In this document: piece after piece, positions 24,979 through 32,815 of the stretch
Position numbering within the stretch: position 1 is the stretch's first letter
Layout: each line of letters begins with the position of its first letter
Assembly (NCBI RefSeq): GCF_001426525.1
Contig: NZ_LMEW01000036.1
Span: 1 to 64,000, forward strand
Length of the DNA stretch: 64,000 nt
Direction: 5' to 3'
Source: Massilia sp. Root133
GTDB taxonomy: Bacteria; Pseudomonadota; Gammaproteobacteria; Burkholderiales; Burkholderiaceae_D
Position numbers and translations under genes: made by a program
Notes under the pieces: generated by a model
The model's input: only the letters and a program-made list of their open reading frames with translations
Databases searched by the model: none
What the model was told of the DNA's origin: nothing

Positions 24979-25728
24979 TCAATCCCGGGCCGTGCGCCAT
25001 TCCTGCGAGCTGGCCGTCGATTCGTGCTCCGGGCAATTGGTCTGACGCCACTTGCCGTGCTTCTCGATCATGTCGATGCTCGTCGTCGGCGCGCGCTCCG
25101 TCATGCAATAGGTGCCACCGCCCGAGATCACGCGCTCGCGGCGCGCGCCGTCGCCCGTGTTGTTGACGAGTTCCGCCACCTTCGGCGCCTGGTACCACGC
25201 GTTCGGCGCCATGTCGGCCGCGGCCTGGATGCCCCTGCGCAGGCGGATCTGCGGGCTGTCCGGCGGTGCGACGATATACGGATTGTTTTCCTTGCGCAGC
25301 GCGCGGTCGATGGCGCCGACGTCGCGCCGGGCGCGTTCCAGCATGGCGGCGCCGGCGGAGGGCGGCGGCGGTGCCGCGGGCGTGCTCGCGGCGGCGGGCG
25401 GGTCGGCCGCGGGCGTGTCGGCCGCGGGCGGCGCCACGGCGGGTGCGGCCGGCACGGTCACGCGGGGCAGGGTGATTGCGCCTGCGCGCGGCGCTGCCTG
25501 CGGGCGCGCGGGCGCCTGTTCCTCTTGTTCGCGCCGCGGCTGGGGCGCGGCGGGCGCCGGCAGCCGGATCCACTGGATCGTCGAGCGCGGCGGATCGGGC
25601 GCGACGGTGGGCGGCCGGCGCGTCATCTGCCAGCCCAGGACCAGGACGGCATGCACGACGAGAGTGACCGCGATGCCGACGTGGCGGCGGTCGCGCGGCG
25701 GGAGCAGGGCAGGGGCGGTGGCGATCAT
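24979..25728 (-). CDS. Proline/alanine-rich membrane-anchored protein of unknown function
   Basis: A 249-residue protein. A basic N-terminus is followed by one transmembrane helix at about 17-35 (VGIAVTLVVHAVLVLGW), a TonB-like proline and alanine-rich stretch from about 40 to 125, and a compact C-terminal part with two cysteines (GGTYCMTE and RQTNCPEH). The layout recalls TonB or energy-coupling proteins, but the usual TonB C-terminal motif is not visible. No specific family recognised. It precedes the phasin gene on the same strand. Confidence 0.6.
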   Translation of the reverse strand: MIATAPALLPPRDRRHVGIAVTLVVHAVLVLGWQMTRRPPTVAPDPPRSTIQWIRLPAPAAPQPRREQEEQAPARPQAAPRAGAITLPRVTVPAAPAVAPPAADTPAADPPAAASTPAAPPPPSAGAAMLERARRDVGAIDRALRKENNPYIVAPPDSPQIRLRRGIQAAADMAPNAWYQAPKVAELVNNTGDGARRERVISGGGTYCMTERAPTTSIDMIEKHGKWRQTNCPEHESTASSQEWRTARD

Positions 25729-25792
25729 GTCGGCCCAGTATAGCCAGCGCCGATCGCCACATCCTCACACATTGTTGCGCCGCCGGCCTGGA

Positions 25793-26299
25793 TCAGCGGC
25801 GGCGGAAACGGTCGTCGTACAGCGGGTCGGGCCCGTTGAGCATCTGGCGCACGACGCCCTGCGCATCGAAGTGCACGTTCATCATCGAGTTCCACACGCC
25901 CGCTTCCTTGTAGCGGTACGACCAGACTTCGTAGTCGTGCGCGTACACCCGCGACACCTCGGCCGGGCGGCCGAAATTGCGCAGGATGTCGTCCTTGGTC
26001 CACCGGTCGACCTTGACCTTGCCGAAGTTCTCGCTCGTGAGCACCTGGTCGTACGAGACGAGGCGGCCGTCCGGGCCGATGCGCGCCATGTACTGGAACT
26101 GGCCCATCGGCTGGCCACGGTATTCGAGCACCTGGCCGCCGGCGGGGTCCGGATAGACGGCGTTCGGCTGCCCGAGCTGCGCAGTGACGGCGGCCAGCGG
26201 CGCCCCGATGGGCGGCGGCTGGCGCAAGATCGTCGTGCAGCCTGACAGGACCAGCGCCAGGGCGGTTACGCGCAGGGTCGAACGGAGCGGGTTCATCAT
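25793..26299 (-). CDS. Outer-membrane lipoprotein, BamE-like fold, paralogue 2
   Basis: A 168-residue lipoprotein with lipobox LSGC (C21). Two SmpA/OmlA-like repeats follow: a segment with AAVTAQLGQPNAVYPDP and another with ILRNFGRPAEVSRVYAHDYEVWSYRY. It shares long identical stretches with the upstream neighbour, such as PDPAGGQVLEYRGQPMGQ, so the pair arose by tandem duplication. BamE proper is shorter; this is a relative of unknown role. Confidence 0.75.
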   Translation of the reverse strand: MMNPLRSTLRVTALALVLSGCTTILRQPPPIGAPLAAVTAQLGQPNAVYPDPAGGQVLEYRGQPMGQFQYMARIGPDGRLVSYDQVLTSENFGKVKVDRWTKDDILRNFGRPAEVSRVYAHDYEVWSYRYKEAGVWNSMMNVHFDAQGVVRQMLNGPDPLYDDRFRRR

Positions 26300-26313
26300 C
26301 GCAATCTCCTGGG

Positions 26314-26817
26314 TTACAGGCCCTTCGAACGGTCGTCGAGCAGCGGATCCGGCGTGTCGTCCGTGCGCCGTACTTCGCCGCGGACGTTGAAATAGATGTT
26401 CCTGTACGAGTTCCAGACACCGTCCTGCTTGTAGCGGTACGACCAGACTTCGTCACCCGTCGCGCGGTCGCGCGAGACTTCGGCGGGGCGGCCGAAGCTG
26501 CGCAGCACGTCGTCCTTCGTCCAGCGGGCCGGCTGCACCTTGGCGAAGTTCTCGCTGGTGAGCGCCTGCTCGTACGCCACGAGGCGGCCGTCGGCGCCGA
26601 TGTGTGCCATGTGGTTGTACTGGCCCATCGGCTGGCCGCGGTATTCCAGCACCTGGCCGCCGGCGGGATCGGGGTAGACGGCGTCCGGCTTGCCCAGCTT
26701 CGCGGTCACGTCGGCCAGCGGCGTGCCGGCCGGCGGCGTGCGGTTGAAGGTCGAGCAGGCAGACAGGGACAGGGCGATGCCCAGGACGGCGGCGGTGCGG
26801 ATGAGAGTGTTTTTCAT
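26314..26817 (-). CDS. Outer-membrane lipoprotein, BamE-like fold, paralogue 1
   Basis: A 167-residue lipoprotein beginning MKNTLIRTAA with lipobox LSAC. Like its neighbour it has two BamE-like halves (LADVTAKLGKPDAVYPDP and VLRSFGRPAEVSRDRATGDEVWSYRY). An upstream in-frame start (26844) would place the signal peptide too far in, so 26817 was chosen. It precedes its paralogue by 14 bp in an apparent two-gene operon and is divergent from rpsO. Confidence 0.75.
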   Translation of the reverse strand: MKNTLIRTAAVLGIALSLSACSTFNRTPPAGTPLADVTAKLGKPDAVYPDPAGGQVLEYRGQPMGQYNHMAHIGADGRLVAYEQALTSENFAKVQPARWTKDDVLRSFGRPAEVSRDRATGDEVWSYRYKQDGVWNSYRNIYFNVRGEVRRTDDTPDPLLDDRSKGL

Positions 26818-26913
26818 GTATGTACGGTTCAGCGGGCATGCCATTGTGGCATCGCCAACCCGCCGATTTTAACGGAAGCGGCGGAAAAACTGGCCTCGCC
26901 CGCGCTTTTCCCA

Positions 26914-26950
26914 TATACTTCCCGGTCTTGGCCTTCGGGCCAGGTTTTTT
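26914..26950 (+). promoter_or_regulatory. rpsO promoter region with attenuator-like hairpin
   Basis: A TATACT -10 box at 26914-26919 is followed after 9 bp by CTTGGCC-TTCG-GGCCAGG (26928-26945), a 7-bp stem on a TTCG tetraloop, then six T. This is a complete intrinsic-terminator shape in the plus orientation, yet the nearest upstream plus-strand gene ends 3 kb away. It is therefore most likely a leader attenuator 57 bp before rpsO. Confidence 0.55.
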
Positions 26951-27006
26951 ATCAATTCACGGTGCGCTGGGTTCCGACTCTTGCACCGCATGTGAAAGGC
27001 AACATC

Positions 27007-27276
27007 ATGACCGTAGAAAACATCAACAAGGCCGCGATCATCGCGGACAACGCACGCGGCGACAAAGACACCGGTTCGCCGGAAGTCCAGGTTGCACTGC
27101 TGACCGCCCGCATCAACGAACTGAACGGCCACTTCAAGGAACACCAGAAGGATCACCACTCCCGTCGTGGCCTGATCATGATGGTCAACCGTCGTAAGAG
27201 CCTGCTGGCTTACCTGAAGGCCAAGGATCTGAACCGTTACCGCGACCTGATCGCCAAACTCGGCCTGCGTAAGTAA
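27007..27276 (+). CDS. rpsO: 30S ribosomal protein S15
   Basis: An 89-residue primary rRNA-binding protein of the small-subunit platform. The sequence contains the typical GSPEVQVALLTARINELNGHFKEH, HHSRRGL and KSLLAYLK blocks. It is followed by a terminator and then pnp, the conserved rpsO-pnp order. S15 autoregulates translation in many bacteria; the hairpin at 26928 suggests further control here. Confidence 0.98.
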   Translation: MTVENINKAAIIADNARGDKDTGSPEVQVALLTARINELNGHFKEHQKDHHSRRGLIMMVNRRKSLLAYLKAKDLNRYRDLIAKLGLRK

Positions 27277-27317
27277 TCAGCAGTTCCCGAGCATTGCGCC
27301 AGACGGCCCAAGCTTCG

Positions 27318-27354
27318 AAATGCCTGCGTCAGTTTCACTGTCGCGGGCATTTTT
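27318..27354 (+). terminator. Intrinsic terminator of rpsO
   Basis: AAATGCCTGCG and CGCGGGCATTT pair over 11 bp with one T-G wobble and a 13-nt loop, followed by a T-run. Some read-through into pnp is expected, as in other rpsO-pnp operons. Confidence 0.75.
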
Positions 27355-27390
27355 CGTTTTGGCCGTCGTTGAGTTTTTCTTTGAAGTAAG

Positions 27391-27433
27391 TCGGGGTCAG
27401 AGCACAACCGTGAACACCGTGCTCTGACCCCGA
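27391..27433. repeat. Long GGGTCAG palindrome, copy 2
   Basis: Perfect 15-bp arms TCGGGGTCAGAGCAC and GTGCTCTGACCCCGA enclose a 13-bp loop. The core matches the short palindrome at 73-89. It lies between the rpsO terminator and pnp, where a hairpin could be an RNase III-type processing site or simply a REP-like repeat. Confidence 0.75.
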
Positions 27434-27502
27434 AGGAAAAAAATGTAGTCGAGGTGAACGACAGCGCCTGAAAATCTGTCGGCAAATAGAAAGGGATTAC
27501 CC

Positions 27503-29611
27503 ATGTTTAACAAAGTTACGAAAACCTTCCAGTACGGCGACCATACCGTCACCCTCGAGACCGGCGAAATCGCCCGTCAAGCCAGTGGCGCCGTCCTCGT
27601 GTCGGTCGAAGACACCGTCGTCCTCGCGACCGTCGTGGCCAAGAAGGATGCCAAGCCAGGCCAGGATTTCTTCCCGCTGACCGTCGACTACATCGAGAAG
27701 AGCTACGCCGCGGGCAAGATCCCGGGCGGCTTCTTCAAGCGTGAAGGCCGTCCGTCGGAGAAGGAGACGCTGACGTCGCGCCTGATCGACCGTCCGATCC
27801 GTCCGCTGTTCCCGGAAGGCTATCTGAACGAAGTCCAGGTAATCATCCACGTCCTGTCCGTCAATCCGGAAATCGATCCGGACATTCCGTCGATGATCGG
27901 CGCCTCGGCCGCCCTGTGCATCGCCGGCATCCCGTTCAACGGCCCGATCGGCGCGGCCCGCGTCGGCTACGCGAACGGCCAGTACATCCTGAACCCGACC
28001 ACGACCCAGCTCAAGACCTCGCAGATGGACCTGGTCGTCGCCGGTACCGAACACGCCGTGCTGATGGTCGAATCCGAAGCGCAGCAGCTGTCGGAAGAAG
28101 TCATGCTGGGCGCGGTCGTCTACGGCCACGAGCAGATGAAGGCCGTCATCGACGCGATCCACGCGCTGGTCGAAGAAGGCGGCAAGCCGGAAGTCGAATG
28201 GGCGCCGGCACCGAAGAACGAAGCACTGATCGCGCAAGTCGCGCAACTGGCCGACGCGAAAATCCGCGACGCTTACCAGACCCGCGAAAAATCGGCGCGC
28301 CAGCAAAAACTGAAGTCGCTGTCGACCGAAGTGCTGGCCGGCCTGGCCGCGCAGGGCGTCGAAGCGGATGCAGCCGAAGTCGGCAACATCCTGTTCGACA
28401 TGGAAGCCAAGGTCGTGCGTTCGCAGATCCTGGAAGGCGAGCCGCGCATCGACGGCCGCGACACCCGCACCGTGCGTCCGATCTCGATCCGCACGAGCGT
28501 CCTGCCGCGCACCCACGGTTCCGCGCTGTTCACCCGCGGCGAAACCCAGGCCCTCGTGATCGCCACGCTGGGCACCGGCCGCGACAGCCAGAAGATCGAC
28601 GCGCTGATGGGCGAGTACACCGACGACTTCATGATGCACTACAACATGCCCCCGTTCGCCACCGGTGAAACCGGCCGCGTGGGCACGCCGAAGCGCCGCG
28701 AAATCGGCCACGGCCGCCTGGCCAAGCGCGCGCTGGTCGCCGCGCTGCCGTCGCCGGAAGAGTTCAGCTACTCGGTCCGCCTGGTGTCGGAAATCACCGA
28801 GTCGAACGGTTCGTCGTCGATGGCGTCCGTCTGCGGCGGCTGCCTGGCACTGATGGACGCCGGCGTCCCGATGAAGGCCCACGTGGCCGGCATCGCGATG
28901 GGCCTGATCAAGGAAGGCGGCAAGTTCGCCGTCCTGACCGACATCCTGGGCGATGAAGACCACCTGGGCGACATGGACTTCAAGGTCGCCGGCACCACCG
29001 CGGGCATCACCGCGCTGCAGATGGACATCAAGATCCAGGGCATCACGAAGGAAATCATGCAGGTGGCGCTGGCGCAAGCCAAGGAAGCCCGCCAGCACAT
29101 CCTGGTCGAGATGCAGAAGGCCGTGCCGTCTGTGAAGACGGAACTGTCGGACTTCGCACCGCGCCTGATCACCATCAAGATCAACCCGGAAAAGATCCGT
29201 GACGTGATCGGCAAGGGCGGCGCCGTGATCCGCGCGCTGACCGAAGAGACCGGCACGCAGATCGACATCACCGACGAAGGCATCGTGACCATCGCGTCGG
29301 TCGACGCCGCCGCCGGCCAGGAAGCCAAGCGCCGTATCGAAGAGCTGACCGCATCGGTCGAAGTGGGCAAGACCTACGACGGCACCGTGCTGAAGCTGCT
29401 GGACTTCGGCGCCATCGTCCAGGTCATGCCGGGCAAGGACGGCCTGCTGCACATCTCGCAGATCGCCAACGAGCGTGTGAACGCCGTCGCCGACTACCTG
29501 AAAGAAGGCCAGCAAGTGCGCGTGAAGGTCCTCGAGACCGACGAGCGCGGCCGCCTGAAGCTGTCGATGAAGGCAGCGGCTGCGGATGACGCGGCGGCAG
29601 CGGCGCAGTAA
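27503..29611 (+). CDS. pnp: Polyribonucleotide nucleotidyltransferase (PNPase)
   Basis: 3'-5' phosphorolytic exoribonuclease of RNA decay, a homotrimer and degradosome partner. Two RNase PH domains (about 1-210 and 310-545) are joined by a helical domain. The second carries the FFKREGRPSEKE-related and GGGxxG-type motifs, and the GDEDHLGDMDFKVAG metal/phosphate region. C-terminal KH (KIRDVIGKGGAVIRALTEETG) and S1 (GKTYDGTVLKLLDFGAIVQV) domains follow; 702 residues. Confidence 0.98.
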   Translation: MFNKVTKTFQYGDHTVTLETGEIARQASGAVLVSVEDTVVLATVVAKKDAKPGQDFFPLTVDYIEKSYAAGKIPGGFFKREGRPSEKETLTSRLIDRPIRPLFPEGYLNEVQVIIHVLSVNPEIDPDIPSMIGASAALCIAGIPFNGPIGAARVGYANGQYILNPTTTQLKTSQMDLVVAGTEHAVLMVESEAQQLSEEVMLGAVVYGHEQMKAVIDAIHALVEEGGKPEVEWAPAPKNEALIAQVAQLADAKIRDAYQTREKSARQQKLKSLSTEVLAGLAAQGVEADAAEVGNILFDMEAKVVRSQILEGEPRIDGRDTRTVRPISIRTSVLPRTHGSALFTRGETQALVIATLGTGRDSQKIDALMGEYTDDFMMHYNMPPFATGETGRVGTPKRREIGHGRLAKRALVAALPSPEEFSYSVRLVSEITESNGSSSMASVCGGCLALMDAGVPMKAHVAGIAMGLIKEGGKFAVLTDILGDEDHLGDMDFKVAGTTAGITALQMDIKIQGITKEIMQVALAQAKEARQHILVEMQKAVPSVKTELSDFAPRLITIKINPEKIRDVIGKGGAVIRALTEETGTQIDITDEGIVTIASVDAAAGQEAKRRIEELTASVEVGKTYDGTVLKLLDFGAIVQVMPGKDGLLHISQIANERVNAVADYLKEGQQVRVKVLETDERGRLKLSMKAAAADDAAAAAQ

Positions 29612-29646
29612 GCCTTGCCTCCGGACGCCGCGGCGTCCAGACTACG

Positions 29647-29681
29647 AAAACCGCCAGTGCGTGAGCCTGGCGGTTTTTTTT
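29647..29681 (+). terminator. Intrinsic terminator of pnp (direct-repeat copy 1)
   Basis: AAAACCGCCAG and CTGGCGGTTTT form an 11-bp stem with a 9-nt loop and a run of eight T. A 33-bp stretch here is identical to 30838-30870. Confidence 0.9.
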
Positions 29682-29713
29682 ATTGGCGGGGCCTATCTCA
29701 AGCCTGCCTGGTG

Positions 29714-29723
29714 CCAAATTTGG
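29714..29723. promoter_or_regulatory. Palindrome in the toxin-antitoxin promoter
   Basis: CCAAATTTGG is a perfect 10-bp palindrome about 50 bp before the antitoxin start. It overlaps a possible promoter (TTGGTG at 29720, TAGGAT at 29744, spacing 18), fitting autorepression by an antitoxin complex. Confidence 0.5.
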
Positions 29724-29773
29724 TGCTGAATTTAGGTCTATGGTAGGATGTCGTCATCGACCGTGGAGGCACC

Positions 29774-30049
29774 ATGAACTTCGTGCAGAACATTCAGCCC
29801 ATCAGCTACCTGAAAACGAACACCAGCGATGTGGTCAAGCAGGTTCAGGAGACGCGTCAGCCTGTGATGATTACCGTGAACGGCAAGGTTCAGGCTGTCA
29901 TCCAGGATCCCTTGAGCTATCAAAAAATGCAGGATCAGCTCACGATGCTCCGCATTCTGGCGCATGGCCAGAAGCAAATCGAAAAAGGCGAGGTAACCGA
30001 TCATGAAGATCTCTTTGCCCGGTTCGACGCGGAAGACAAGGAAAGCTGA
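29774..30049 (+). CDS. Type II antitoxin, Phd/YefM family
   Basis: A 91-residue protein whose N-terminal part (ISYLKTNTSDVVKQVQETRQPVMITVNGKVQAVI) is the Phd/YefM DNA-binding fold, and whose charged C-terminus should wrap the toxin. GGAGG precedes the ATG. The toxin gene follows 8 bp later. GC content is visibly lower than in the flanking pnp gene, hinting at separate origin. Confidence 0.88.
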   Translation: MNFVQNIQPISYLKTNTSDVVKQVQETRQPVMITVNGKVQAVIQDPLSYQKMQDQLTMLRILAHGQKQIEKGEVTDHEDLFARFDAEDKES

Positions 30050-30057
30050 ACGCCTCC

Positions 30058-30381
30058 ATGAACATCATCTGGACGAATGCCGCGCGCGACGATGTGCTTG
30101 AAATCCGCGCGTACCTGAAGCGGTATCAGTCGCCCGCATTCGTCAAGAAGGTCACTGAACAGATCCGGGACGAAGCCGGTTCACTCAAGGACTGGCCTTC
30201 GAAGGGTACCTACGTGCCGGAATTGGAAGAGCTCCAGCTGGATCAGTATCGCGAGCTTCTTGCGGGCCAGCATCGCATCATCTTCGAACGCGCGAGCGAA
30301 GCGTTCTACATTCACATTGTTTGTCATACGAGCCGCGATCTCGAGGCACTCCTGCGTCGACGGCTGTTGGCCGATGCGTGA
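30058..30381 (+). CDS. Type II toxin, RelE/ParE family
   Basis: A 107-residue toxin-fold protein (WTNAARDDVLEIRAYLKRY, then VPELEELQLDQYRELLAGQHRIIFERASEAFYIHIVCHTSRDLEALL). The order antitoxin then toxin and the 8-bp spacing are standard. Whether it cuts ribosome-bound mRNA (RelE) or poisons gyrase (ParE) cannot be decided; the sequence looks closer to ParE-type plasmid stabilisation proteins. Confidence 0.87.
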   Translation: MNIIWTNAARDDVLEIRAYLKRYQSPAFVKKVTEQIRDEAGSLKDWPSKGTYVPELEELQLDQYRELLAGQHRIIFERASEAFYIHIVCHTSRDLEALLRRRLLADA

Positions 30382-30563
30382 ACCAACCTTTCCCGCCATC
30401 TCATTCATGGTCTTGGATTAACTCATTCATCAATGTGATATCTCAGTCGTAGTCGATTGCCGAGATATTCCTTTTGGAAATGCTCAGTATTTGAACATGA
30501 AATTGGATTTATATCTCATCCGTTCGCATAATGTCCTTACACCAAACGAACCGGAGAAGAGAA

Positions 30564-30776
30564 ATGAACATCGCCAAGAACATGGAATCGATCTTTGTCG
30601 CAGCCGTCGTCGTCGTCGCCAGCGTGGCGAACGCGATCGCCGCACCCGCCGCGCCGCTGGAAATTGCCGCGCCCCGCGCCGTCGTGTCGGCTGCGCCCGT
30701 GATGGAATCCCCGCTGATCACCATCGTCGTCGTCGGCAAACGCCTGACGGCTGAACAGAAAGCAAAACGTGCCTGA
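30564..30776 (+). CDS. Small exported protein of unknown function
   Basis: A 70-residue protein starting MNIAKNMESIFVAAVVVV behind GGAGAAGAG. It has a signal peptide or single membrane helix (about 9-26) with a likely cleavage at AIAAP and a short mature part containing LITIVVVGKRLTAEQKAKRA. No known domain. Small proteins of this style recur in Massilia-like genomes (recollection, not checked). It is followed by terminator copy 2. Confidence 0.6.
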   Translation: MNIAKNMESIFVAAVVVVASVANAIAAPAAPLEIAAPRAVVSAAPVMESPLITIVVVGKRLTAEQKAKRA

Positions 30777-31112
30777 GCCGGCGTCATGCAGCATTGCCCA
30801 TCGTCACCGCATGTAGTTTCCCTGTTCGTCAGCAACTAAAACCGCCAGTGCGTGAGCCTGGCGGTTTTTTGTTTCTGCCGCTCCACAGAATTTGCATTTC
30901 CCGCGCCTTCACCAAAAGAAGTTTCCCAAAGTTACCACTACGGTAAACCTTTGACGCCTCATGCTGCAAAGCTGCAGAATATATCGAGGTTTCCCCGCCT
31001 ATCGTGTCGTGTTGTGCAGGAAATGGGTGGTATAGTTGGTCATTTGACAGAATTGCCGGGGCCGCAAACTGGCCCAAACGGCACAACCTTTCACTCCAAA
31101 AAAGGAATACAG
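30777..31112. other. Intergenic region before the stressosome operon
   Basis: Holds the second terminator copy (30838-30870) and then about 240 bp of A/T-richer sequence with no convincing gene. TTGACG (30951) and TTGACA (31044) resemble -35 boxes but neither has a good -10 box at normal spacing, so the operon promoter is unclear and may use another sigma factor. Confidence 0.45.
30838..30870 (+). terminator. Intrinsic terminator, exact copy of the pnp terminator
   Basis: The same 11-bp stem, 9-nt loop and T-run as at 29647-29679, identical over 33 bp. Together the two copies bracket the toxin-antitoxin pair and the small exported protein. Confidence 0.88.
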
Positions 31113-31982
31113 ATGACGACCCAGGACTACGCGAACCGCATCAGCCAGCTCATCCAGGATCATCAGGCCGACATCGGCTCGGAGTGGATCGAGCAGCTGG
31201 AAGCGCTGACGGTGCGGTCGAGCGTCGTCTCGAAAGACCAGCTGCGCAAGCACTGCCAGCAATTCCTGGCCGCGTTCGCCCAGGCCACGCGCGGCGGCGA
31301 ACTGCAGAACATCGACCACCGTTCGTGGGACGAGGTGCGCGACATCCTGAGCGAGATCTCGTCGACCCGCGCCAGGAACGGCTCGACTCCCAGCGAGACG
31401 GCGACCTTCGTGTTCTCGCTGAAGCAGCCGCTGTTCACGCGCCTGAACGAAGGCTTCGCGGGCGACCCGGCCGCGCTCGCATCGGCCTCGTGGACCATCA
31501 GCTCGCTGCTCGACAAGATGGGCCTGTACACCATCGAAGTGTTCCAGCGCGCGCGCGACCAGATCATCGTGCGCCAGCAGCAGGAATTGCTGGAACTGTC
31601 GACGCCCGTCGTCAAACTGTGGGATGGCATCCTCGCGCTGCCGCTGATCGGCACGCTGGATTCGGCGCGCACCCAGGTGGTGATGGAGAACATCCTGCAG
31701 AAGATCGTCGACACGGGCGCCGCGATCGCCATCATCGACATCACCGGCGTGCCGACCGTCGACACGCTCGTCGCGCAGCACCTCATGAAAACGATCGCGG
31801 CCGCGCGCCTGATGGGCGCCGACTGCATCATCAGCGGCATCCGTCCGCAGATCGCGCAGACCATCGTGCACCTGGGCGTGAACCTGGAAGACGTCGTGAC
31901 GAAGGCCACGCTGGCGGACGCGTTCCTCGTCGCGCTCGAGCGCACCGGCACGTCCGTCATCAAACGCACCGCCCACGCATAA
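31113..31982 (+). CDS. rsbR: Stressosome sensor/scaffold protein RsbR-like (RsbRD N-domain + STAS)
   Basis: A 289-residue protein. The N-terminal helical RsbRD-type domain covers about 1-150, and a linker helix (QIIVRQQQELLELSTPVV) leads to a STAS domain at about 163-280. The STAS part has DITGVPTVDT with T218 and SGIRPQIAQT with T250, the two threonines phosphorylated by RsbT in Bacillus RsbR. There is no haem or flavin motif, so the stimulus is unknown. First gene of a six-gene operon. Confidence 0.92.
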   Translation: MTTQDYANRISQLIQDHQADIGSEWIEQLEALTVRSSVVSKDQLRKHCQQFLAAFAQATRGGELQNIDHRSWDEVRDILSEISSTRARNGSTPSETATFVFSLKQPLFTRLNEGFAGDPAALASASWTISSLLDKMGLYTIEVFQRARDQIIVRQQQELLELSTPVVKLWDGILALPLIGTLDSARTQVVMENILQKIVDTGAAIAIIDITGVPTVDTLVAQHLMKTIAAARLMGADCIISGIRPQIAQTIVHLGVNLEDVVTKATLADAFLVALERTGTSVIKRTAHA

Positions 31983-31991
31983 GGACCGCGC

Positions 31992-32348
31992 ATGGAACGC
32001 ATCCCGATCCTCCGCATGGGCGACCTCCTGCTGGTGACGATCCAGGTCGACATGCACGACCGCCTGGCGATGACCCTGCAGGACGACCTCACCGAACGCA
32101 TCGTGCGCGACCGCGCCAAGGGCGTCCTGATCGACATCTCGGCGCTCGACCTGGTGGACTCGTTCATCGGCCGCATGATCAGCAACACGGCCGCGATGGC
32201 GCGCGTGCTCGATGCGCAGACCGTGGTGGTCGGCATGCAGCCGGCCGTCGCGATCACGCTGGTCGAACTGGGTCTCACGCTGCACGGCGTGAAGACGGCA
32301 CTCAACGTCGAGAAGGGCATGGCCCTGTTGGGAAAGACTGATTTTTGA
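31992..32348 (+). CDS. rsbS: Stressosome core STAS protein RsbS
   Basis: A 118-residue single STAS domain. LIDISALDLVDSFIGRMI contains S57, the equivalent of the Bacillus RsbS phosphoserine, and VVGMQPAVAITLVELG is the typical second half. It would form the icosahedral core with RsbR and hold RsbT until phosphorylated. It overlaps the rsbT start by one base (TGATG). Confidence 0.93.
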   Translation: MERIPILRMGDLLLVTIQVDMHDRLAMTLQDDLTERIVRDRAKGVLIDISALDLVDSFIGRMISNTAAMARVLDAQTVVVGMQPAVAITLVELGLTLHGVKTALNVEKGMALLGKTDF

Positions 32349-32815
32349 TGAGCGCTGCTCTCAACAACGCGGTGGTCTTCGAGTCCGAACTGCTCGAGCG
32401 GCACCGCCAGGACCGCACCGAACGCACGGCGCTGCCGCTGCGCTCGGACGAGGACGTCGTCGCGCTGCGCAAGCACGTGCGCGAACGGGCCGTCGCGATC
32501 GCGCTGTCGCTCGTCGACCAGACCAAGCTCGTGACGGCGGCCAGCGAGCTGGCGCGCAATACGCTCAAGTACGGCGGCGGCGGCATGGTCTACCTCGATG
32601 CGCTGACGGACGGCTTCCGCAAAGGCGTCGGCCTGATCTTCGTCGATAACGGTCCCGGCATCCCCGACCTCGAGATGGCGCTGCGCGACGGCTACACGAC
32701 GGGCGGCGGTCTCGGGCTTGGCCTCGGCGGTTCGAAACGCCTCGTCGACGAATTCGACATCGATTCCCGCGCGGGGGAGGGCACTGCGGTGTCGGTCGTC
32801 AAATGGAAACGCTGA
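32348..32815 (+). CDS. rsbT: Stressosome serine/threonine kinase RsbT
   Basis: A 155-residue GHKL kinase with an N-terminal extension of about 30 residues. The N-box is E67 to N71 (SELARNTLKYGGGG), the G1 box DNGPGIPDLEMALRDGY is at 100-116 and the glycine-rich G2 loop is GGGLGLGLGG. All catalytic elements look intact. It should phosphorylate RsbR and RsbS; on release it needs a downstream target, and none of the Bacillus RsbU type is encoded nearby. It overlaps the next gene by 13 bp. Confidence 0.92.
   Translation: MSAALNNAVVFESELLERHRQDRTERTALPLRSDEDVVALRKHVRERAVAIALSLVDQTKLVTAASELARNTLKYGGGGMVYLDALTDGFRKGVGLIFVDNGPGIPDLEMALRDGYTTGGGLGLGLGGSKRLVDEFDIDSRAGEGTAVSVVKWKR

Noticed and set aside
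30951..31049. TTGACG and TTGACA as promoter of the stressosome operon
   Set aside because: Neither has an acceptable -10 box at 15-19 bp.
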